Assembly: GCA_024699205.1 (NCBI GenBank)
Contig: JAILQA010000168.1
Location: 1-7,734, forward strand
Reading direction: 5' to 3'
DNA from: Treponema sp.
GTDB taxonomy: Bacteria; Spirochaetota; Spirochaetia; Treponematales; Treponemataceae
DNA length: 7,734 bases
Positions 1 through 6,187 of the stretch are shown in pieces (position 1 is the first letter of the stretch; each line of letters starts with the position of its first letter). The translations under genes were made by a program, and so were the position numbers. The notes under the pieces are model-generated. The model was given only the letters and a program-made list of their open reading frames with translations. It did not search any database and was not told where the DNA came from.

Positions 1-772
1 GAATAAAATGTGAGCCCGAAACATTCTGTCCGTCTAAAGAAATAACAGCATCCGGAATAATTGCTGCAGAATAAAGAATAGAAAATGCAGTATCTGTAGA
101 AATTACATAATAATATTCCCGGTTTTGCAAAACCTGTTTGATAGTCTGATCAACTGTAGGGCCAGCGGCAAAAATTACGGCAGTTTTTTCTAAGATTCTG
201 GATTCCAAATTTAAGTTTATGTTTTTAATAAACTTAAGATTTGACATTATATTGTGAGCCCAGATTTTTCCAAAGTGACATTGAACCGAAAAATCTGCAG
301 AAACCAAAGCTAATGCATTTTTAATAATATTTTTAAGCTCATTTGTAATAGCTGTATTTTCATTGCACCAGCCGTTTTGTTCAATCACTTCTAAGTTTCC
401 ATAAAACGAAGGGACGTATAAAGAAAGTATTTTTTGCTCAAGCTGGTTTACTGTACAAAAACAAACTCTTTTATTGTTTTCTAATTCCTGAATAAGTTTT
501 AACTGTTGTAAAAAATTAATATCCTGCTGCTCAACTTCTACTGCAAGAATAAAGGCTTTTGGATTTTTTTTGAGAAGCTTTTGAATAAGAATACCACCCG
601 CTATTCCAAGAACAATAAAAAAGTCTGTATTCGCATTTATCTGTTCAAGCTTTCGTTCACAATCGCGCTCAGGATCATACCTGGATTCGACAGTTCGCCC
701 GCTCAAAAAAACCGGAATATTCAAACCTGTTTTAGAAGAAATAATCTGTCCGTATATGCTTTTATTCTGCAT
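1..772 (-). CDS. DUF115/Maf-type (MptE-like) protein, second paralogue, 3' end outside window
   Basis: Partial gene: 257 codons are visible, and the C-terminal part lies beyond the left edge. The start is the ATG at 772-770, inside the last codons of the upstream DUF115 gene (11-base overlap), with an AAGGA site at 786-782. The N-terminal ~195 residues are variable. The conserved DUF115 core then begins with VIFAAGPTVD (about residues 199-208), followed by PDAVISLDGQ (240-249) and GSHF. These align position for position with ICASGPSLV, PDLVITTDGG and AGHH of the neighbour, so the two are paralogues. In other bacteria this family includes flagellin-modifying Maf glycosyltransferases (Campylobacter, Aeromonas); archaeal relatives (MptE) act on a pterin. 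A role in sugar transfer to flagellin is inferred from family only. Family membership is solid; substrate is unknown. Confidence 0.88.
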   Translation of the reverse strand, partial: MQNKSIYGQIISSKTGLNIPVFLSGRTVESRYDPERDCERKLEQINANTDFFIVLGIAGGILIQKLLKKNPKAFILAVEVEQQDINFLQQLKLIQELENNKRVCFCTVNQLEQKILSLYVPSFYGNLEVIEQNGWCNENTAITNELKNIIKNALALVSADFSVQCHFGKIWAHNIMSNLKFIKNINLNLESRILEKTAVIFAAGPTVDQTIKQVLQNREYYYVISTDTAFSILYSAAIIPDAVISLDGQNVSGSHFI

Positions 773-2255
773 ATTCCTTCTTCCTTATTTTCAAGACAAG
801 CTGTTCAATTTTTTTGTCAAGGCGAGTTTTTATGGCATCAATATTATTCTGGTCTAAAGAATTTTTCATGGAAATAAAATCTGCCGGGAAAAGCTGCTTC
901 TGCCATTTTTCGGTTTTAAGATTATTTAATATATATTCACAAAGTGAATTGCAGTCCTGATTTTTTATATTCTGTTCAAGAAAAACGATTGGTGTGCATT
1001 CTGAAATTTTGTCCAGAAGATTTTCAAATTCTTTTACCTGAATATCTTTTATATTACCAAGCTCATTATGTTTATATTCATTGTTTATAATCCGTCTGAT
1101 TATATTTCCAGGGTTTTCAAATTTGCAAAACCATTCTTCATATATTTTTAATGAAGAAGAATTAAAATTGGCAGAGGCTATGCGTCCGGTTTTTGATTTG
1201 ATTTTATTATCAAAACAACTGTTATTAATTTCAAGCTCGTTAGGCTGTGCATGTGCAAAACCCTCTGCTGAACATAAATCAAGTCCGCAGAAAAATACAT
1301 TTTTGGGCTTAAAAGAAAGGGCAAGGTAAAGAGCAGTGCCGCTTACTGTCGGGTTTCTGACTGCTTTAAGAGTTTTAATACCAGCCAATTTAAGAATACC
1401 TGTACTTATAAAAGAACTTTCATCTTCATATTCAAGCGGAATTATATTGTTAAAGGCAAGTAATTTTTTGGGCAACAAGGCTTCGGCAGGAGCTGCAACA
1501 GGAATGTTTTTATATGCTTTTAATTGTTTTAAATGGTGGCCGGCCCAATAACCACCGTCAGTTGTAATAACCAAATCGGGAATAATATCATTATTCAAAA
1601 GTATGCTTGTTGCAGAAGAAAGACAGAACAAAATAAAACGATCCCGGTAATTTTTTAAGATTTGAATAGAAGGAACAAGACTTGGACCAGAGGCACATAT
1701 TACAATTGATTGTTCTTCTTTAATTTGTGGTAAAACCGGCTTTTGAATATTTGCCGCAAAATTATAGGAATTGATAAGCCACTTTTTTTCGAAAAACTGT
1801 CTTGTTACAAGAAGCGTTTTACATTCCTCTAAAATTTCTTTATAGGTTTGACAAACAAGAGGAACTTGAGTTTTAAAAACATTTTTTGCGGCAGGCCATA
1901 CAAATATTGCAGAAGATAAAAGTTTTTCTTCTCCAAAAGCACTAAGAAGCTGCTGTTTAAAAAGGCTTTTATCTGTAAAAGAAATTATATAATCCCAGTT
2001 TCCTTCTGGGATTGTTGCAGAATCAAATAATCTTATTACAGCAGTTTTTGCCTGTGGAAATTTTTGAGTAATTAGATTGGAACAGTAATCAAGGCCAGGT
2101 TCAAGTAAAAAAATAATGTCCGGAGAAAAGGGCAGTGTAAAGGATTGTACAAAACGTTCTGCTTCTGTTTGAGGAGAATACTTAGAATGATAAAACAAGC
2201 CTTCTGCAGAAAAAGTTTGATTACCGTCTTTTGTATCAGAAAAAATTATTTCCAA
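762..2255 (-). CDS. DUF115/Maf-type (MptE-like) glycosyltransferase-family protein, first paralogue
   Basis: A complete 497-residue protein. The N-terminal region holds DTKDG (7-11) and a YHSKYSPQTEAERFV block (22-36), a pattern typical of motility-associated Maf proteins. The Rossmann-like DUF115 core follows: IVICASGPSL (184-193), PDLVITTDGG (226-235), GTALYLAL (306-313) and VFFCGLDL (320-327). The C-terminal ~100 residues are helical and charged. The start is TTG at 2255-2253. It is the only ATG/GTG/TTG between the previous stop (2279-2277) and the conserved DTKDG, and the next in-frame ATG is near the C-terminus. Ribosome-binding support is imperfect: GAGGG is only 2 bases away and GGGTGG about 10. 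The gene follows the 282-residue gene by 21 bases and overlaps the second paralogue. Known relatives transfer nonulosonic acids to flagellins, and T. denticola FlaB carries an O-linked glycan. A flagellin-modifying role is plausible but not shown by the sequence. Confidence 0.88.
   Translation of the reverse strand: MEIIFSDTKDGNQTFSAEGLFYHSKYSPQTEAERFVQSFTLPFSPDIIFLLEPGLDYCSNLITQKFPQAKTAVIRLFDSATIPEGNWDYIISFTDKSLFKQQLLSAFGEEKLLSSAIFVWPAAKNVFKTQVPLVCQTYKEILEECKTLLVTRQFFEKKWLINSYNFAANIQKPVLPQIKEEQSIVICASGPSLVPSIQILKNYRDRFILFCLSSATSILLNNDIIPDLVITTDGGYWAGHHLKQLKAYKNIPVAAPAEALLPKKLLAFNNIIPLEYEDESSFISTGILKLAGIKTLKAVRNPTVSGTALYLALSFKPKNVFFCGLDLCSAEGFAHAQPNELEINNSCFDNKIKSKTGRIASANFNSSSLKIYEEWFCKFENPGNIIRRIINNEYKHNELGNIKDIQVKEFENLLDKISECTPIVFLEQNIKNQDCNSLCEYILNNLKTEKWQKQLFPADFISMKNSLDQNNIDAIKTRLDKKIEQLVLKIRKKEYAE
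782..786 (-). promoter_or_regulatory. Shine-Dalgarno site for the second DUF115 gene
   Basis: On the minus strand AAGGA lies 9 bases before the ATG at 772. A second AAGGA (779-775) lies only 2 bases before it and is too close to be the main site. The site is inside the 3' end of the upstream gene, as expected for translational coupling of overlapping genes. Confidence 0.6.
1991..2013 (-). repeat. Perfect 8-bp stem hairpin inside the DUF115 gene
   Basis: AATCCCAG (1991-1998) and CTGGGATT (2006-2013) are exact reverse complements around a 7-base loop. In the minus-strand mRNA the loop reads AAGGAAA. The hairpin falls in codons for IPEGNWDY. No T-run follows immediately, so it does not look like an intrinsic terminator. 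It may be chance. Confidence 0.35.
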
Positions 2256-2276
2256 TTCCCTCGTTCCACCCGGATT

Positions 2277-3125
2277 TTAATGAATTTCTTCAAGTGTCAT
2301 AAGAGGTGCATGTCCGCCAAAAAAGAATCTGCTGTCATTTTTTATATGGCCGGACAATAATTCTACAGGGATTTTTTCTTTTGAATACAAGCCCAGATTG
2401 TAAATGCCGTCGGAAATAAAAGTAAGAACATCGGGAGAAGGAAAGTTTTTAGTAAAAGTATAAAAAAGAGCATTTGAGAGGGCTGTAAATATTCTTTTAT
2501 CAGAAATGTTTTTATATTCAGAAAGCACAAAGGATTCTATGCATTCTAAAAAGTTCAGTTTATATTCTGCGGATAAAGTTTGCTTTGAGTCTCCTCTTCT
2601 ATTCAATTTGGAAATGCCTGCATGAAGTTTTACCTTTTTAATATCATTAGAAAAACCTGTAGAAACCTTGTCTTGTGGATAATTAAGTATTAAAAGAATT
2701 GAAGAAGCTTTTGTTTTATAAATACAAATTGATTTAATAATTACTTTTAATTCATCAGAAAAAAATTGATAAAAGGGTAGAAGCTCATTCTGTTTATTAA
2801 AAAATAAAATCTGATCTTCTGAATGTAAAACTCCTTCCCAGAAATCCACTGTAGAAAAGGACTGACAAATGGAAGCACCATCAAAACCAAAGGAGAATTC
2901 TGCTAAATAATTATTATCTTTTTTTGTAAATAATGCGCAATGAGAAAGTTTATATTTTTCGATAAATTCAAAAAAATCCAATCCGTCTTCATTCGAAACA
3001 ATCAAAGATTTTTTCAATAATCCGACTGAATTGGATTTTTGTTGAACCGGTTCCTGCCTGACAACCGCTTGTTCCTTTTTTTCGGAAACAATCTGGCTGT
3101 CAGACAATTTCTTGAGTAATCCCAT
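2277..3125 (-). CDS. Conserved-looking protein of unknown function, 282 aa
   Basis: I do not recognise this protein. It has no signal peptide and no membrane segment, so it is probably cytoplasmic. A basic, Gln/Lys-rich N-terminal tail (1-45) contains the motif GLLKK twice (2-6 and 35-39), each followed by an IVS element. The tail is probably disordered or a binding segment. From about residue 48 the pattern DFFEFIEKYKL, then alternating short hydrophobic strands (CALFTKK, LAEFSFGF, ILFFN, SSILLILNY) suggests one alpha/beta domain. A GAF- or PAS-like fold is possible, but this is a guess from strand pattern. The end is FFFGGHAPLMTLEEIH. The ATG at 3125 overlaps the acidic gene's stop as TAATG, so translation is probably coupled. 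Its position between the acidic protein and the DUF115 pair suggests a shared process. Confidence 0.85.
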   Translation of the reverse strand: MGLLKKLSDSQIVSEKKEQAVVRQEPVQQKSNSVGLLKKSLIVSNEDGLDFFEFIEKYKLSHCALFTKKDNNYLAEFSFGFDGASICQSFSTVDFWEGVLHSEDQILFFNKQNELLPFYQFFSDELKVIIKSICIYKTKASSILLILNYPQDKVSTGFSNDIKKVKLHAGISKLNRRGDSKQTLSAEYKLNFLECIESFVLSEYKNISDKRIFTALSNALFYTFTKNFPSPDVLTFISDGIYNLGLYSKEKIPVELLSGHIKNDSRFFFGGHAPLMTLEEIH

Positions 3126-5542
3126 TAAGAAAGTCCCAATTCAGAGAAAAGTTTTTTATATGTTGTAAATTCTTCTGATTTAGCAAATTCAACAATTTTT
3201 TCTTCCGGCAGGTTTTCAAGCAGCTGATCCATGTAAAGCAAAACAGATTTTATATCCTTTTTAAGTTCTGCATTTTCATCTGTGCTTTCTTCTGCAGCTT
3301 CTTTATCTTCTGTTGTAAGATAGTCAATATTGCTGTCGGTAAGATCATTGTTGTCTTCTTCGTGAGAAACAAAATCGTTTTCAATGTTTACAGGCTCAGG
3401 AATAACAGGCATGTCCTGTGTAACTTCCTCATCTGAAACAAAGGTTTCGTCCTGGACAACATCTTCCTGAGGCTCTTCAACTTCAATATCTGCAAAGCCG
3501 GATTCTTCTGTAATTTCTGGTTCGGCTGCTGTTTCATCAAAGAGGTTATCTACAGTAGAGAATGCATCTGGTTCTTCTATAACAGGCTCTTCGGCTGGTA
3601 CAGGAGCTTCTTCTACAAATGCTTCTTCATGTTCTTCTGTTGTATCCTGAACAGAATCCATAAAGTCAGAAGAAGAAGATTCTACAAGAATGTCATCATC
3701 CTTAGCAATTGTAATTTCATCCGGAAGATCATCTTCAAGACTTTCTTCATCAATTTCTATTTCATCAATATTTGGTTCAGAAAGATTTTCGTTTTCAAAG
3801 TCGAATGAAGGTTCATCGTCGTTTGCAGCAGGAGCTTCAAAGTTGTTGATTATGTTTTCTTCATCCGGAGAAGTTTCAACTACAGGATCTTCCATAACAA
3901 AATTTTCTGTAACACTTTCTTCTGCGGCAGATTCATCGGTAAAGGTTTCTTCTACAACCGGTTCAGATTCAACAGTTTCTTCTACAAAGGTTTCTTCTAC
4001 GGCCGGTTCCTGTTCTACAAAGTCTTCTGTAACAGCTTCTTCAGAATTGTCTACGGCAGCTTCTTCTTCTGTATTAAAGTCTGCAGTATTCAAAATGTTA
4101 GAAAGCTCATCGGTAGAAAGTGCAATTGTATCGTCTCCGTCATCACCGGAGAAGAAGCCTGTGTCCTCTTTTGAACTGTCAGGTATTACTTCTTCATCTT
4201 CTACAGCTATTTCCTCAGAAATAAAACCGCTGGCTCCTGAAGAGGCAGGGTTGGCTTTAATTTCTTCGAGATTAGATTTAAGTGTATTAATTTCTTCTTT
4301 GAGACTTGAAAGATCTGCTACAATCTGCTGGAGCAGGCCTGAATCTGAGTTAGAAACTTCCACAGCAGATACCTCTTCAATTTCTTCTATAGGTGCAGAA
4401 GACTTAATTTCATTTACAACAGGAGCAGCACTTGCATGGTCGTTTTCTACAGAAAGATCGTAGTCAACAACTGTTTCTTTGTTCTTTGCGCTTTCTACAT
4501 CCTGAGTAACCGGAGTTTCTTCTGCGTTTGCATCAATACCAAAGTCAGAAAGAGCTACTTCTTCGGCTTCTATATCATTAGAACCGGTTGCAGTCTGTTC
4601 TTCTGTATCAGAAACTTCTTCAGTGGCAAAGGTAGAATTATCAATTTCATCGTCATCATCGAATGCCGAATCATCTGAAGAATCATTGGCTGCGTAATTT
4701 TCTTCGGTTTCTACTGTATCTGCAGAAGCATCAAAGCTAATGTCCATATCAAGAGGTTTTTCGTCAGAAATTGCTTCTTCTTTTTTCGGTGCTTCTTCGG
4801 TTACACCAAATTCACTCATATCTACAAAGTCATCCAAAGAAACTTCTTCGGAATCTCCTGAAGGTACCGCATCTGCAGCAAAGCCGTTGTTTCCGGAAGC
4901 AACAGATTCATCAGAAAAGCCCTGGTCCATAAAGTCATCCAGAGATATTTCCTGTTCACTGTCTGAATCTTCTGAATCAAGACCAAATTCATCTGCAGAA
5001 ACTTCTTCGGAAATCTCGTCTGAAGTGGTTTCTTCAGTTTCAGGAATTGTTTCTTCTGCAGCAGGGGCAGTGGCTTCTTCTTCAGTTACCTTATCAAAAT
5101 CAAAGTCGTCGAGCGAAACGTCTTCTTGATCTTCGGTATCGCCAGGTTCCTCAATAGAAACCTCCGGAATCGAAAGCTCATCATTCTGTGCATCTGTGAT
5201 TTCTGTATCAAAGTCTGAGAGGTCTGCATCGCTTACAGAATTTTCTTCAAATGAATCTCCGCTTTCCTCGGCAATTTCTATACCGTCACCACTTGTTATA
5301 TTCATCAGTTCATCATCTGTAAGGGTTGTATCATCTGCCGAAGGATCAAGATTGATTGTATCATCATCCTTGAACATATCTTCAAAGCTAGAGTCGTCTA
5401 AATCTCCGGTTTCTTCAAAATCGGGCAAATCAAGTGAATCTGCAAAATTTAAATCGTCGTCCGCAGCTCCTTCCTGATTTGTGTTTTTAACCCAAACTCC
5501 ATAGCTATCGAGTTCGTTTGTGTTGTCTGTAGAATCGCTCAT
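3125..5542 (-). CDS. Large Asp/Glu-rich, low-complexity repeat protein, 805 aa
   Basis: First gene of the minus-strand operon. About one third of the first 100 residues are Asp or Glu and only two are Lys; there is no signal peptide or membrane segment. It is a cytoplasmic, strongly acidic, mostly disordered protein. Visible parts are an acidic N-terminus (YGVWVKN at 14-20); SLDDF-type repeats near 143, 200, 235 and a variant (ALSDF) near 330; a short predicted coiled coil (about 403-430, LKEEINTLKSNLEEIK); and FFSGDDGDDTIALSTDELSN with NILNTADF following (463-489). A 15-residue repeat (EPxVEETF) starts at 512 and 527. The probable folded C-terminal helical piece (about 760-805) contains VLLYMDQLLENLPEEK. 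I associate the DDTIAL-x-DEL block with treponemal proteins from memory. A scaffold or adaptor role for the operon partners is inference; no enzyme motif is visible. Confidence 0.88.
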   Translation of the reverse strand: MSDSTDNTNELDSYGVWVKNTNQEGAADDDLNFADSLDLPDFEETGDLDDSSFEDMFKDDDTINLDPSADDTTLTDDELMNITSGDGIEIAEESGDSFEENSVSDADLSDFDTEITDAQNDELSIPEVSIEEPGDTEDQEDVSLDDFDFDKVTEEEATAPAAEETIPETEETTSDEISEEVSADEFGLDSEDSDSEQEISLDDFMDQGFSDESVASGNNGFAADAVPSGDSEEVSLDDFVDMSEFGVTEEAPKKEEAISDEKPLDMDISFDASADTVETEENYAANDSSDDSAFDDDDEIDNSTFATEEVSDTEEQTATGSNDIEAEEVALSDFGIDANAEETPVTQDVESAKNKETVVDYDLSVENDHASAAPVVNEIKSSAPIEEIEEVSAVEVSNSDSGLLQQIVADLSSLKEEINTLKSNLEEIKANPASSGASGFISEEIAVEDEEVIPDSSKEDTGFFSGDDGDDTIALSTDELSNILNTADFNTEEEAAVDNSEEAVTEDFVEQEPAVEETFVEETVESEPVVEETFTDESAAEESVTENFVMEDPVVETSPDEENIINNFEAPAANDDEPSFDFENENLSEPNIDEIEIDEESLEDDLPDEITIAKDDDILVESSSSDFMDSVQDTTEEHEEAFVEEAPVPAEEPVIEEPDAFSTVDNLFDETAAEPEITEESGFADIEVEEPQEDVVQDETFVSDEEVTQDMPVIPEPVNIENDFVSHEEDNNDLTDSNIDYLTTEDKEAAEESTDENAELKKDIKSVLLYMDQLLENLPEEKIVEFAKSEEFTTYKKLFSELGLS
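3941..4000 (-). repeat. 45-bp-spaced direct repeat within the acidic gene
   Basis: The plus-strand 15-mer AAAGGTTTCTTCTAC occurs exactly at 3941-3955 and 3986-4000, 45 bases apart. In protein this is a 15-residue tandem repeat, EPAVEETFVEETVES then EPVVEETFTDESAAE, with weaker copies on either side. It is recent enough for DNA identity to persist, which suggests repeat-number change by slippage or recombination. Confidence 0.6.
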
Positions 5543-5548
5543 TTAATT

Positions 5549-5554
5549 CCTCTC
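5549..5554 (-). promoter_or_regulatory. Shine-Dalgarno site for the acidic gene
   Basis: GAGAGG lies 6 bases before the ATG at 5542. It is a textbook site, in contrast to smpB, the FtsB/DivIC-like gene and the gene at 7651, which have none. It supports this start. Confidence 0.8.
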
Positions 5555-5587
5555 AATAATAAAGTATTCTATTTATTATTATCGGTA

Positions 5588-5601
5588 TTATTATATAATA
5601 A
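5588..5601. repeat. Perfect 14-bp palindrome over the operon -10 box
   Basis: TTATTATATAATAA is self-complementary and covers the TATAAT of the minus-strand operon promoter. It could be an operator, or a by-product of AT-only sequence. There is no T-run-plus-GC-stem structure, so it is not a terminator. Confidence 0.35.
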
Positions 5602-5617
5602 AAATAGAACTTTTCAA
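5590..5617 (-). promoter_or_regulatory. Sigma-70-type promoter for the four-gene minus-strand operon
   Basis: On the minus strand TTGAAA (5617-5612) is followed by a 16-base spacer and a perfect TATAAT (5595-5590). The predicted start is near 5583, giving a leader of about 40 bases that contains the GAGAGG site. The -10 lies in a perfect 14-base palindrome (5588-5601). Flanking DNA is very AT-rich, so chance matches are a concern, but both elements and the spacing fit well. Confidence 0.6.
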
Positions 5618-5650
5618 ACTTTATTTTTTTATTATAACACACATTTTTAA

Positions 5651-5680
5651 TTCAGAAAACATAAATAATCATCCGATAAT
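5651..5680 (+). promoter_or_regulatory. Tentative promoter for the FtsB/DivIC-like gene
   Basis: TTCAGA (5651-5656), an 18-base spacer and GATAAT (5675-5680) end 9 bases before the ATG at 5690. If used, the transcript would have almost no leader. An alternative TATAAC (5633-5638) would give a leader of about 45 bases but lacks a good -35. The region is too AT-rich to choose firmly. Confidence 0.25.
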
Positions 5681-5689
5681 AAATATATT

Positions 5690-6187
5690 ATGAAACGTGC
5701 TAAGTATTTAACAGTTTTATTTGCTGGTACATTAGTTTATATTTTAACCTCTCTTACTTTCGGTCAGAACAGCTTTAAGTGTTATTCTCAGATGGAAGAG
5801 CAGAAGCGTATTGTAAGTAAGCAGAAAGCAGAAATTCAAAGTATTAATACGGAACTCATGCTTGAACTTACCGCATTAAAGAATGATAAAGCAGTAATTG
5901 CAGCTTATGCACGTAAAATGGACTATGTTACAGATGATGAAAAGCTTGTAAAAATAACAGGCCTAAAACCATACCAGAATCAACTTTATGATACGGGAAC
6001 CGTAATACGTCATACAGAACCGGAATATGTTTCTGAAAAGCTTTGTAAAGCCTGTGGAATTGCAGCAGCCATGCTTGTTTTACTTGTACTTCTTATTGTT
6101 GACATTAAAAAAGGTGAAATCAGCTTTTCAAAAGAGAAAAATATTCCAGTTACAGGAATACCGGTATATAATCTTCCGCAAATCTAA
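5690..6187 (+). CDS. FtsB/DivIC-like septum formation initiator protein with extra C-terminal membrane segment
   Basis: A 165-residue membrane protein. A short basic N-terminus (MKRAK) leads into a membrane segment (about 6-25, ending TFGQNS). A coiled coil (about 34-68; EEQKRIVSKQKAEIQSINTE) follows, then AAYARKMDYVTDDEKLVKI (71-89). That last block matches the family's hallmark (coiled coil, then Y-A-R-x-x-x-x-Y-x-x-x-x-E). FtsB/DivIC bind FtsL and FtsQ/DivIB in the divisome, with the coiled coil outside the cytoplasmic membrane. Unusual for the family is a second hydrophobic stretch (about 121-139, ACGIAAAMLVLLVLLIVDI) and a basic tail, which would return the C-terminus to the cytoplasm. 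The ATG has no Shine-Dalgarno site. The stop TAA directly abuts the stop of the convergent gene. FtsB versus DivIC cannot be settled here. Confidence 0.8.
   Translation: MKRAKYLTVLFAGTLVYILTSLTFGQNSFKCYSQMEEQKRIVSKQKAEIQSINTELMLELTALKNDKAVIAAYARKMDYVTDDEKLVKITGLKPYQNQLYDTGTVIRHTEPEYVSEKLCKACGIAAAMLVLLVLLIVDIKKGEISFSKEKNIPVTGIPVYNLPQI

Noticed and set aside
581..1551. Plus-strand open frames at 581-877, 1081-1329 and 1336-1551
   Set aside because: They lie antisense to the two DUF115 genes, whose conserved motifs run through the region; their products resemble nothing recognisable.
2145..2360. Plus-strand open frame across the junction of two operon genes
   Set aside because: Antisense to both genes, Cys/Arg-rich random composition, no start signal.
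4134..4152. 6-bp hairpin TCTCCG/CGGAGA in the acidic gene
   Set aside because: Short stem in biased, repetitive codons; expected by chance in this composition.
3690..4463. Long Ser-rich plus-strand open frame, 257 codons
   Set aside because: It is the antisense shadow of the acidic gene: GAA/GAT-rich codons read backwards as TTC/ATC and TCT-type Ser codons with few stops. It has no ribosome site, and the opposite frame has the promoter, start site and domain features.
4436..5477. Further plus-strand open frames at 4436-4678, 4740-5129 and 5196-5477
   Set aside because: Same cause: low-complexity shadows of the acidic gene.
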